Of a DNA stretch of 64,000 bases, positions 26,620-34,653 are shown piece by piece (within the stretch, counting starts at the first letter, position 1; the number at the start of each line of letters is the position of its first letter). Origin of the DNA: Saprospiraceae bacterium (GTDB taxonomy: Bacteria; Bacteroidota; Bacteroidia; Chitinophagales; Saprospiraceae). The notes under the pieces were generated by a model. The model searched no databases, was not told where the DNA came from, and saw only the letters and a program-made list of their open reading frames with translations. A program made the position numbers and the translations under genes. Where the stretch lies: positions 1 to 64,000 of the forward strand of contig JAHDES010000034.1 of NCBI GenBank assembly GCA_020628645.1, written 5' to 3'.

Positions 26620-27792
26620 ATGGAAGCATATATTGTAAAAGGATATCGTTCGGCTGTGGGTCGAGCAAAAAAGGGTGGCTTCAAAAATTACCGCTCTGAC
26701 GATCTAGCAGTAGACGTCGTAAAACATTTAGTGGATCAAGTAGAAGGTTTTGATCCAAAGGTAGTCGATGATGTAATTGTGGGTTGTGCCAATCCTGAAG
26801 GAGAACAAGGATTCCAAATTGGTCGCCAAATTTCCTTACGTGCTTTAGGAAAAGAAGTACCTGGGATGACTGTGAATCGCTATTGTGCATCTGGATTGGA
26901 GACCATCTCTATTGCAGTGGCAAAAATTCGTGCAGGAATGGGCCATTGCTATATCGCAGGAGGTACCGAAAGCATGAGTTTAATTCCTATGACAGGCTAT
27001 AAATTAGCCCCTTCTTATGCAGTGGCAAGTACTCGCCCAGATTATTTAACAGGAATGGGAGCGACTGCTGAGGCGGTTGCCGCAAAATGGGAAATTACAC
27101 GCGAACAAGCAGATCAATTTGCCTACAATTCACACATGAAAGCTATAGCAGCAATTGATGGCGGAAAATTTAACGATGAAATTGTACCCGTCACAGTAAA
27201 AGAAGTTTTTGTTAAAGACAACAAACGTGTCGAAGCAGAACATACCGTATCTATGGATGAAGGTATTCGTCGTACAACAACGGTTGAAGGTTTATCTAAA
27301 TTGCGGGCTGTTTTCAAGCAAAACGGAATTGTAACGGCAGGTAACTCTTCTCAAACGTCAGATGGTGCTGCTTTTACTTTAGTGATGAGCGGAGAAATGG
27401 TGAAGCAATTAGGATTAACGCCTATCGCTCGTATGGTTTCTTGTTCGGTAGCTGGTGTTGAACCGATTCACATGGGTATTGGCCCTTGTGCAGCGATTCC
27501 AAAAGCCTTAGCACAAGCTGGCTTGAAATTGAATGATATTGAGCAAATTGAGTTAAATGAAGCTTTCGCTACTCAAGCGCTTTCTGTTATCAAAGAAGGT
27601 GGATTAAATCCTGATATCGTTAATGTGAATGGTGGAGCTATTGCCTTAGGACATCCATTGGGTTGTACAGGTGCAAAATTATCCATTCAGCTCTTAAATG
27701 AAATGCGTCGCCGCAACCAAAAATATGGTATGGTAACCGCATGTGTTGGAGGTGGACAAGGTATTGCAGGCGTTTATGAGTTGTTGAACTAA
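26620..27792 (+). CDS. fadA: Acetyl-CoA C-acyltransferase (thiolase)
   Basis: 390 aa, standard thiolase length. Nucleophile C89 (NRYCASGLETI), H345 in the GHPLG box (NGGAIALGHPLGCTGA) and C375 (TACVGGGQG) give the full active site. It catalyses the last step of beta-oxidation, releasing acetyl-CoA, and pairs with the FadN-type dehydrogenase/hydratase upstream, as in the Bacillus fadNA operon. The two are now 500 bp apart because of the four-helix-bundle cassette. Transcription presumably reads through, since no promoter-like element is evident between the cassette and fadA. It ends at a hairpin terminator. Confidence 0.95.
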   Translation: MEAYIVKGYRSAVGRAKKGGFKNYRSDDLAVDVVKHLVDQVEGFDPKVVDDVIVGCANPEGEQGFQIGRQISLRALGKEVPGMTVNRYCASGLETISIAVAKIRAGMGHCYIAGGTESMSLIPMTGYKLAPSYAVASTRPDYLTGMGATAEAVAAKWEITREQADQFAYNSHMKAIAAIDGGKFNDEIVPVTVKEVFVKDNKRVEAEHTVSMDEGIRRTTTVEGLSKLRAVFKQNGIVTAGNSSQTSDGAAFTLVMSGEMVKQLGLTPIARMVSCSVAGVEPIHMGIGPCAAIPKALAQAGLKLNDIEQIELNEAFATQALSVIKEGGLNPDIVNVNGGAIALGHPLGCTGAKLSIQLLNEMRRRNQKYGMVTACVGGGQGIAGVYELLN

Positions 27793-27862
27793 ATTTTTGA
27801 TGTAAGATTTGTGAACGAAAGACTTAGGTCTGCGTAAGCTCAAACTTCATTTCAAAATATTT

Positions 27863-27900
27863 AAAGCGTATTACTCTTTTTGGGGGATACGCTTTTTTTA
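27863..27900 (+). terminator. Rho-independent terminator of fadA
   Basis: AAAGCGTAT (27863-27871) pairs with ATACGCTTT (27887-27895), followed by T's. It overlaps the 3' end of the convergent Uma2 gene. Just upstream (about 27800-27840) is a degenerate copy of the GTAAGATTT/AAGACTTAGG words seen in the cassette repeats. Confidence 0.8.
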
Positions 27901-28476
27901 TTTTCTATCTTGTAATAATTCTTCTATTTTTAAAGAAACATCATCTAATACATTGATGTCATCTGACCAATTTGAGATTTCCCATTTATTGTCAGGAGTT
28001 GCAATCATCACTTTTTGAGATTCCGTAAAAATCCATATTACTTTTTTTACCCCAAAGTTTAATAACTCTTCTGTTTTTTCATGATAATACCCTAATGGAT
28101 TTTGAATTGAAATCAGATCTGCCTTCGTATCAATTTCAACTACTATTTCAGGTGGAAAATCTAAATACTTATTAGAAGATTTTATTTTTTTTATATCAGA
28201 TGTTTTGATAATAGCTAAGTCCGCAGCTCGCCAAGACTTTTTCTCAAATTGAATCCCTATTTCATTTGTCAAAACTTCATAATTGAATCCAAGCTGAGTT
28301 TGCAAATAATATAAAAAGCGAGAAATAATTAGTGATTGAAGAATACTGCTACCCATAATCTCTGCTAATTGTTTTTTTCCAGCTAAAAAATCCTGATAAC
28401 ATTTATAATAAATAGGAGTGCCATTTACCATTTCATAAATTAAGTTATCTGGAATAATTTGCGATACCGCTTTCAT
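27898..28476 (-). CDS. Uma2-family (DUF820) putative endonuclease
   Basis: 192 aa from the ATG at 28476. A 39-codon upstream extension is open but has an improbable sequence for the family. The fold is PD-(D/E)xK-like: Y-E-M-V-NG-TPIYY start, helix with ILQSLIISRFLYYLQ, RAADLAIIK (active-site Asp), then FPPEIVVEIDTK (Glu-x-Asp) and an amphipathic end (GVKKVIWIFTESQKVMI). Uma2 proteins are widespread, often multicopy, and their biological role is not established. It converges on fadA and is divergent from the EamA transporter. Confidence 0.82.
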   Translation of the reverse strand: MKAVSQIIPDNLIYEMVNGTPIYYKCYQDFLAGKKQLAEIMGSSILQSLIISRFLYYLQTQLGFNYEVLTNEIGIQFEKKSWRAADLAIIKTSDIKKIKSSNKYLDFPPEIVVEIDTKADLISIQNPLGYYHEKTEELLNFGVKKVIWIFTESQKVMIATPDNKWEISNWSDDINVLDDVSLKIEELLQDRK

Positions 28477-28609
28477 CGAATAGAATTTTGAGAAAGTTAA
28501 GCCTAAAAATTTAGGATTGCAAAAAATTGCATATAATATGTAATAGTAGCATTTATTCTTTTGAGTTATTTCTAAAAAAAGCGACTTTTGCACTCCATAT
28601 TAAATTCGT

Positions 28610-29488
28610 ATGCTTTTTTTAGTACTCAGTATTATTTGTTCGACCTTGATTGGTTTTATTTTCAAGGGATTTGATCGGTGGAATATTCCTACCTTTCAGG
28701 CTATCATCTGTAATTATTGGGTATGCATTATTTGTGCAGGTTTGTATTTGGGAGAATTTCCAATTTCAACAAATCCCATGGAAGAGGTTTGGTTTCCCTA
28801 TGCGTTTGGATTAGGTTTTGTTTTTGTGTCAGGCTTTTTCATTACCGCATTAACGATTCAGAAATTTGGAGTGACCATCGGAGCGATTATGCAAAAAATG
28901 TCAATTCTTTTTTCGGCGAGTTTTGCGATTGTCTTATATAATGAAAGCTTGAATGCTTTGAAAATAATAGGTTTAGTTTTCGCTTTAGCTTCCATTATTT
29001 TAACGAATTTACCCAACAAGAAAACATCGTCTGAGGAAAATAAAAAACTAGATTATAAACTTCTCTTTTTACCTATTTATACGATTATTGCGGCTTCTAT
29101 CATTGAAATTGTATTACAATATGTAGAATTACGAGTGGTGAGCAATAGCGCTGATATTCGATTTATTGCCTTTATTTTTTTTACTGCAGCTTGTATTGGG
29201 ACAAGTGTTATTTTGATTCGCCTACTTTTTGGAACAATTGAATTAAAAGGAAAAAGTATTTTTGGGGGTATTCTTTTAGGCATCCCAAATTTTGGTTCGA
29301 TTTATTTCTTAATGGCAGCTTTGGGCATTGGTTGGGAAGGATCGGTAGTTTTTCCGATTAATAATGTTGCGATTATTGTCTTATCTACTTTTTTAGCTAT
29401 CCTATTTTTAAAGGAATACTTATCTAAATGGAATTTAGTGGGTGTAGGTATGGCGATTTTGTCGATTGTTTTAATTGCGATGGCTTAG
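28610..29488 (+). CDS. EamA/DMT-superfamily transporter
   Basis: 292 aa, about ten transmembrane helices in two five-helix repeats, with no other domain. The second repeat begins after the polar linker PNKKTSSEENKKLDYK (about 126-142). The topology and length match the drug/metabolite transporter superfamily, which moves small metabolites across the inner membrane. The substrate cannot be read from sequence. The start ATG directly precedes the first hydrophobic helix. Confidence 0.85.
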   Translation: MLFLVLSIICSTLIGFIFKGFDRWNIPTFQAIICNYWVCIICAGLYLGEFPISTNPMEEVWFPYAFGLGFVFVSGFFITALTIQKFGVTIGAIMQKMSILFSASFAIVLYNESLNALKIIGLVFALASIILTNLPNKKTSSEENKKLDYKLLFLPIYTIIAASIIEIVLQYVELRVVSNSADIRFIAFIFFTAACIGTSVILIRLLFGTIELKGKSIFGGILLGIPNFGSIYFLMAALGIGWEGSVVFPINNVAIIVLSTFLAILFLKEYLSKWNLVGVGMAILSIVLIAMA

Positions 29489-29555
29489 AGAAAAAATGGA
29501 ATGCAGATCATTTCGATAATACCTTGATAAAAAATGTTAAGCATTTATTAGAAAA

Positions 29556-30086
29556 TCATATTTCCTTATTTCTAAACCGTTTGATAGTAATGATTATCCA
29601 GCTATAAATTAAGGCAGAATACAAAATAATCCATATAGGTTTTGCAATAATTGACATTAGGCTATAAAACTCCAAGTGGATACTTCCTGTTCGAGTACTT
29701 ACATCTAATAAAGTCGCAATTAATCCAGGCAAAAAGTAAATGATGATTGCTAAACCAAGAAAAAACAAGCATAACATCTTAAAATTTGCTTTATTGATAC
29801 GCCCTCGGATACTAAATAAATCTTTTAAATAGATATCTTGATTAGGCGGCAAGGGGCAATAATCAATCCAATGTACTTTATGAGATTTTGTAGAAAGAAT
29901 AGAAGTCTTATCTAATCTTATAGGTGATTTTACAATAGCATTATTAAGTTGTACCTTATTATTGTGTAATGGTGTCAATACCCATTCTCCTTTTGAATAG
30001 TCAATTTGAGCTATACTATTTTCATTAGAAGTGGAAATAGATAATTTACCATTTGATTGCTCCATTAAAAAAAGCTGATTGATCAT
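29556..30086 (-). CDS. Membrane protein, possible FHA-like N-terminus with DUF805-like helices
   Basis: 176 aa; an alternative start is the Met at residue 8 (30065). Residues 8-85 are beta-rich (SKGEWVLTPLHNNKVQLNN ... VKSPIRLDKTSIL) and look like a divergent forkhead-associated domain, with two short strands and a KVHWIDY end. Then LKDLFSIRGRINKANFKML, which resembles the opening of DUF805, and three hydrophobic helices. The family call is tentative; a role is unknown. It converges on the EamA transporter. Confidence 0.5.
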   Translation of the reverse strand: MINQLFLMEQSNGKLSISTSNENSIAQIDYSKGEWVLTPLHNNKVQLNNAIVKSPIRLDKTSILSTKSHKVHWIDYCPLPPNQDIYLKDLFSIRGRINKANFKMLCLFFLGLAIIIYFLPGLIATLLDVSTRTGSIHLEFYSLMSIIAKPIWIILYSALIYSWIIITIKRFRNKEI

Positions 30087-30128
30087 TTCTTTATATTGTT
30101 TGTTATTGATATTTATAATGAAAGAAAA

Positions 30129-31280
30129 TTATCCTATTTCCTCTTTCACCACCTCCACTAATTTTTCAAAATCCGCTTTTTCATTAAACAAATAAGGCGC
30201 TACACGAACTGCATCGCCTCGAATAGAAACCATAATTTTTGATGCTTTCAATCGCTCATTTAGGGTATGTGCATTCACATGATCAGGCAAACGAAAGCCC
30301 CACAAATGATGTGCTCGTTGTCCTATTGGAGGAATTCGACAGCCTAAACTTTCCAATTCTTGTATGGCATCTTTTGCAATAAAAGCACAATAATCTTGTA
30401 TCATTTGAGCATCCCATTCTAACAAATGATTCAAGGCTTGATTCATCATAGCAATATGAATGAAGCCGCCCATTTGTCCGACATTATACCGCAAAGCAGC
30501 TTTTCCATAATCCATTTGGTAATTCGCCAGATTAGAAAAATCTTCCGCATTTTTTCGATTGTACCAACTTTCTTCGATGGGTTTTCCTTGATCAAAATAT
30601 TCTCCATAATACGCCAAGCCCATTCCAAAAGCTCCTAAAAGCCACTTATAGCTACAGGTCACTAAGGCATCTGGCTGAAGTTGTTGAATATCAGTGGGAT
30701 AAGCACCTACGGTTTGCGTTGCATCAATGATTAATGGCACCTCAAAATGTTTGGTTTTTTCTCGAATAGCATATAAATCAAAGAGCGTTCCATCCGCCCA
30801 GTGTACATTTGGCATCGTTACTACCAATGTTTTTTCATCAATATGATCTAAAATATGTTGATTCCATTTTGACTTATCCGTAGGAGCTTTGACGGTAGTG
30901 ATTTTTAAGCTTTTTTCCTCTGCTAATTCTTTCCAAACATAATAATTAGATGGAAACTGTTCTTCTAAAACGACTATAATATCTTTTCCTGTTTTAATTT
31001 GAATATTTCGTGCAGCATTTGCAATTCCATAGGAAACAGAAGGGGTGATGCAAATACGGCAATGATCATTATTATTAATCAATTTTCCAAAAGATTTTCG
31101 TACCTCCCAAACTGGATCAAAAAAATCTGGAATACCAATTTCATTGGGTCGATTTTTACGACTTACTGCTTCTAATCCTGCTTGTTCAACTGCTTTAGTG
31201 GAAGGTGACATGTATGCCATATTTAAATACGTGACATCATCAGCTAGAGAGAAAAGGTGTTTTTTAGATTGCATAATCAT
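30129..31280 (-). CDS. PLP-dependent aminotransferase class V
   Basis: 383 aa. Fold type I: D186 (PLIIDATQTVGAY) binds the pyridine nitrogen and K212 (TCSYKWLLGAFG) forms the Schiff base. The sequence resembles the cysteine-desulfurase/isopenicillin-N-epimerase branch, but the catalytic Cys loop of IscS/SufS is absent, so a desulfurase is unlikely. It could be a selenocysteine-lyase-like or amino acid lyase/epimerase; the substrate is unknown. Met1 and Met3 are both possible starts. It stands alone, with the palindromic region at 31325-31490 separating it from the divergent fhs gene. Confidence 0.85.
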   Translation of the reverse strand: MIMQSKKHLFSLADDVTYLNMAYMSPSTKAVEQAGLEAVSRKNRPNEIGIPDFFDPVWEVRKSFGKLINNNDHCRICITPSVSYGIANAARNIQIKTGKDIIVVLEEQFPSNYYVWKELAEEKSLKITTVKAPTDKSKWNQHILDHIDEKTLVVTMPNVHWADGTLFDLYAIREKTKHFEVPLIIDATQTVGAYPTDIQQLQPDALVTCSYKWLLGAFGMGLAYYGEYFDQGKPIEESWYNRKNAEDFSNLANYQMDYGKAALRYNVGQMGGFIHIAMMNQALNHLLEWDAQMIQDYCAFIAKDAIQELESLGCRIPPIGQRAHHLWGFRLPDHVNAHTLNERLKASKIMVSIRGDAVRVAPYLFNEKADFEKLVEVVKEEIG

Positions 31281-31324
31281 TGGTTTAATCCTTTAAAAGT
31301 ACAAAAAGAATCCTATTTTTGAGT

Positions 31325-31490
31325 ACCTAACTTAAGTTGCGGATATCCGCAATTTGAAACCGCAAAATGTAAAAGTCGAATTATAAATGTAAAAGTAAGC
31401 CCCTTATCATGCAAAAGTTTTACATTTTACATTGCTACGGATTTACATTTTATATTAGACAAGTTGTTCGCAACTTGGATTACCTAACTA
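31325..31490. repeat. Imperfect palindromic region before fhs, with repeated AAATGTAAAA words
   Basis: Contains the perfect palindrome TTGCGGATATCCGCAA (31337-31352), the hairpin AAGTTG-TTCG-CAACTT (31461-31476) and words like AAATGTAAAAGT left of centre facing TTTTACATTT right of centre. TACCTAACTT begins the left side and GGATTACCTAAC ends the right, so the whole 165 bp is roughly symmetrical. Possible decayed mobile palindrome or a structured leader for fhs. Confidence 0.5.
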
Positions 31491-31527
31491 AATTATGTTC
31501 CTTAACGAACTATAAACCAACACAAAC

Positions 31528-33198
31528 ATGCCTTCTGACATTCAAATCGCTCAAGCCGCCACGCTGCATCCAATCAAAGAAATTGCGCAACAAATTCAAG
31601 TGGGAGAAGATGATCTTGAACTATATGGTCATTATAAAGCCAAACTCCCGCTTCATTTAATCGATGAAGAAAAAGTCCAAAAATCCACCTTGATTTTGGT
31701 ATCCGCCATCTCCCCTACCCCCGCTGGTGAAGGAAAAACAACCATGTCCATTGGCTTAACACAAGGACTCAATCGAATTGGTAAAGAAACCATGGTTGTT
31801 TTAAGAGAACCTTCTCTAGGGCCTGTTTTTGGAATAAAAGGAGGAGCAGCAGGCGGTGGTTATTCTCAAGTCTTACCAATGGAAGAAATCAATCTTCATT
31901 TTACAGGAGATTTTGCGGCTGTTGAAAAAGCCCATAATTTATTGGCGGCTCTCATTGATAATAACCTTCAAAATAAAAAACACAATCTAAATATTGATGC
32001 TCGTACTATTCTCTGGAAACGCGTCATGGATATGAATGATCGTGCTTTGAGAAATGTCGTTGTAGGTTTGGGAGGAACAGGGTCAGGAATTCCTCGTGAA
32101 ACGGGTTTTGATATTACGGCGGCTTCTGAGATTATGGCGATTTTATGTTTGGCTTCTGATTTGGAGGATTTGAAGCGTCGATTGGGGAATATATTTATTG
32201 GTTTCACCTTTGATCGACAACCAATTTATGCACGAGATTTAAAAGCAGAAGGGGCAATGACTGCCTTATTGAAAGATGCAATTAAACCCAATCTAGTACA
32301 AACGATTGAAGGAAATCCAGCGATTATCCATGGTGGTCCATTTGCAAATATTGCACAAGGAACGAATACTGTCATTGCTACCAAAATGGGCATGTCTTTA
32401 TCCAATTTTGTGGTAACAGAAGCTGGTTTTGGTGCAGATTTAGGAGCAGAAAAGTTTTTGAATATAAAATGTCAAGCGGCTGGTTTATCGCCTAAAGCTG
32501 TTGTTTTAGTCGCTACTGTTCGCGCGTTAAAATATCATGGTGGAGCAGATTTAAAAACCATCTCAGAACCTAATCCTGAAGCTGTCAAAAAAGGCTTAGT
32601 CAATTTAGAAAAGCATATTGAAAATATTTTACAATACAAGATTACGCCTGTCGTTGCCATCAATAAATTCACCAGCGACACCAAGGAAGAGCATCAACTC
32701 ATCCAAGAAAAATGTGCTACTTTGGGTATCAAAGCTGTCATTTCAGATGTATGGGGGAAAGGCGGAGCAGGAGCAGAAGATTTAGCACATGCTGTAGTCG
32801 AAGCGACGCAACAATCCGCCGAACAATTTCAACCCATTTATGATTGGAAGATGCCCGTAAAAGATAAAATTGCAGCAATCGCCACTAAGATCTATGGCGC
32901 AGCCAAAGTGGAATATGGGACGCAAGCGCAAAAGGATTTGCGGCGTATCGCCAAATTGGGTTTAGAAGAACTCCCCATTTGTATTGCCAAAACTCAAAAA
33001 TCGCTCTCCGATAATCCAAAACTCATTGGTCGCCCTGAGGGTTTTACGATCACCGTTCGAGAAATTGAAATCGCCGTAGGCGCAGGTTTTCTGATTCCTA
33101 TTACAGGAAACATGATGCGCATGCCAGGGCTCCCTTCTATTCCATCTGCTGAATTGATTGATATTGATAAAGATGGGAATATTAGTGGGTTGTTTTAA
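31528..33198 (+). CDS. fhs: Formate--tetrahydrofolate ligase
   Basis: 556 aa, the expected length. ATP-binding P-loop SPTPAGEGKTT (K70), followed by the family block LREPSLGPVFGIKGGAAGGG and HFTGDFAAVEKAHNLL. The enzyme forms 10-formyl-THF from formate, ATP and THF in the cytoplasm, supplying one-carbon units for purine and fMet synthesis. It stands alone with no folD or formate-producing gene beside it. The start chosen (MPSDIQIAQAA) gives the standard N-terminus. Confidence 0.96.
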   Translation: MPSDIQIAQAATLHPIKEIAQQIQVGEDDLELYGHYKAKLPLHLIDEEKVQKSTLILVSAISPTPAGEGKTTMSIGLTQGLNRIGKETMVVLREPSLGPVFGIKGGAAGGGYSQVLPMEEINLHFTGDFAAVEKAHNLLAALIDNNLQNKKHNLNIDARTILWKRVMDMNDRALRNVVVGLGGTGSGIPRETGFDITAASEIMAILCLASDLEDLKRRLGNIFIGFTFDRQPIYARDLKAEGAMTALLKDAIKPNLVQTIEGNPAIIHGGPFANIAQGTNTVIATKMGMSLSNFVVTEAGFGADLGAEKFLNIKCQAAGLSPKAVVLVATVRALKYHGGADLKTISEPNPEAVKKGLVNLEKHIENILQYKITPVVAINKFTSDTKEEHQLIQEKCATLGIKAVISDVWGKGGAGAEDLAHAVVEATQQSAEQFQPIYDWKMPVKDKIAAIATKIYGAAKVEYGTQAQKDLRRIAKLGLEELPICIAKTQKSLSDNPKLIGRPEGFTITVREIEIAVGAGFLIPITGNMMRMPGLPSIPSAELIDIDKDGNISGLF

Positions 33199-33258
33199 AA
33201 ACCTTTAGTTAGAATTCTTAAATTTTTATAAATATAATTCTTCAAAAAAAATTATAAA

Positions 33259-33696
33259 ATGAAAAAATCATTAATCATTTGTTTGTTGACTGCTTTTAAC
33301 TTTGGTCTTAATGCTCAAGATGTTTCACCTATGCCACCAGCACCTTATCAAGGTGAAAAAGTAAAAAAAGCACCGAGTAATATTAAAATTAATAACCGAA
33401 CTATAAATTATAGTGATGCTCATATTCTAAGAATGGTGGATTGGTTCAAAGGAAGTGTAAAAGATATAGATGCAACGGTAAAATTTGTAGTTACTGATAA
33501 TGCCTTTTCAAATGAAATTGATCAAAAAATGATTGATAATTATAATAAACTTCCCTTAAAAGGAAATCAATGCATGTTACTGATACAAATGAATCGTCAA
33601 GGTAGAAGAACTTATTGTAATGTAAGATTCAGCGAAGAAATGGAAGAAACTGTTCGTCAGCAATTGGAAGAAGTTAATATTTGTTCTAGGATGTAA
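33259..33696 (+). CDS. Small secreted protein of unknown function
   Basis: 145 aa with a signal peptide ending FNFGLNAQ. The mature protein begins with a Pro-rich stretch (MPPAPYQGE). A compact alpha/beta region follows with the segments INYSDAHILRMVDWF, VTDNAFSNEI and NQCMLLIQMNRQGRRTYCNV; the two Cys could form a disulfide. I recognise no family. It ends 2 bp before a perfect 42-bp palindrome and is followed by the RAYT locus; there is no sign of cotranscription with fhs (60 bp upstream) beyond orientation. Confidence 0.65.
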   Translation: MKKSLIICLLTAFNFGLNAQDVSPMPPAPYQGEKVKKAPSNIKINNRTINYSDAHILRMVDWFKGSVKDIDATVKFVVTDNAFSNEIDQKMIDNYNKLPLKGNQCMLLIQMNRQGRRTYCNVRFSEEMEETVRQQLEEVNICSRM

Positions 33697-33698
33697 AT

Positions 33699-33740
33699 TA
33701 AGAATCCCCATTTAAGTCATGACTTAAATGGGGATTCTTA
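33699..33740. repeat. Perfect 42-bp palindrome
   Basis: Both 21-nt halves are exact reverse complements with no loop (centre CATG, halves starting TAAGAATCCCC). It begins 2 bp after the stop of the small secreted protein. It may act as terminator or as a REP-type hairpin of the adjacent transposase. Confidence 0.85.
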
Positions 33741-33750
33741 GAAATCTGTT

Positions 33751-33773
33751 CTTTTCAGTTTGTAACTGAAAAG
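33751..33773. repeat. REP-like hairpin upstream of the RAYT gene
   Basis: CTTTTCAGTT-TGT-AACTGAAAAG, 10-bp perfect arms. The same core (TTTCAGT ... ACTGAAA) recurs twice downstream of the transposase (34492-34515 and 34562-34584). Confidence 0.75.
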
Positions 33774-33866
33774 CAATATCTAAAACGTCTATGACGAGAT
33801 GTTATTTTGTACAATCTTCATTTTCGAAAAACTATAAAAAAGTCTATCTTTCCCATAAAAGATACG

Positions 33867-34451
33867 ATGGGCGGATACAAAATCAAGAATCAACATGGGC
33901 TTCATTTTCTGACCTTAACGATCGTTGGATGGGTAGATATTTTTTCTAGAAAAGATTATAAAGATATCATCATTGAAAGCCTCAATTATTGTCAAAAAGA
34001 AAAAGGCTTAATCGTTTTTGCTTATGTCATAATGAGTAATCACATTCATTTGATCGCACGAGCAAAAGAAGAGAGCAAAGGACTATCCGTGATTCTTCGA
34101 GATTTTAAAAAATATACTGCTAAACAAATCTTACACACCATTGAGACCATCGCCGAAAGTCGCCGAGAATGGCTCTTGCATGTCTTCGCCTATCAAGCTA
34201 AATTCAATACCAATAATCGTAATTATCAAATCTGGATACAACACAATCATCCTGTAGAACTCATTAGTCCGAAATGGATTCAAACCAGACTCAATTACAT
34301 CCACCTCAATCCTGTACGCGCAGGCATCGTCGAAGAACCCGAACATTATACCTACAGTAGTGCCAAAGACTATTTTACGAGTGGAAAAGGGAAACTACAT
34401 ATTACACTTTTAGACTTAGGCAGTTCAGCAGGCTATATCTTTATGGACTAA
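33867..34451 (+). CDS. REP-associated tyrosine (Y1 HUH) transposase, RAYT
   Basis: 194 aa from the ATG at 33867. An in-frame TTG at 33807 would add 20 residues unlike the family N-terminus; most relatives begin near MGGYKIKNQ. The HUH motif is H59-I-H61 (MSNHIHLIA) and the catalytic tyrosine is Y144 in RLNYIHLNPVRAGIV, the RAYT hallmark. These enzymes nick single-stranded DNA at REP hairpins. The gene is bracketed by related short hairpins (33751-33773, 34492-34515, 34562-34584), as in REP-associated loci. It appears intact and potentially active. Confidence 0.93.
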   Translation: MGGYKIKNQHGLHFLTLTIVGWVDIFSRKDYKDIIIESLNYCQKEKGLIVFAYVIMSNHIHLIARAKEESKGLSVILRDFKKYTAKQILHTIETIAESRREWLLHVFAYQAKFNTNNRNYQIWIQHNHPVELISPKWIQTRLNYIHLNPVRAGIVEEPEHYTYSSAKDYFTSGKGKLHITLLDLGSSAGYIFMD

Positions 34452-34491
34452 GAATACTTGTTTATGTATGTCGGAGACGTTTTGGATAGCG

Positions 34492-34515
34492 CATTTCAGT
34501 CTTGAGACTGAAATG
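34492..34515. repeat. REP-like hairpin downstream of the RAYT gene
   Basis: CATTTCAGTCT-TG-AGACTGAAATG, 11-bp perfect arms, 40 bp after the transposase stop. Confidence 0.75.
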
Positions 34516-34561
34516 AACAGAACAAGCTTTTCGTTTTTTAGAAAAAACACCTTTGTCTGTT

Positions 34562-34584
34562 GTTTTTAGTTTGCAACTGAAAAC
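34562..34584. repeat. Second downstream REP-like hairpin
   Basis: GTTTTTAGTT-TGC-AACTGAAAAC, 10-bp arms with one mismatch. Nearly the same as the hairpin at 33751-33773. Confidence 0.7.
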
Positions 34585-34653
34585 GAGTCGAACTCTTCAT
34601 TCTTCAGCTAACGGGGATTGTTTTGACAAAGGGGGGACACGGTCTCATACACT

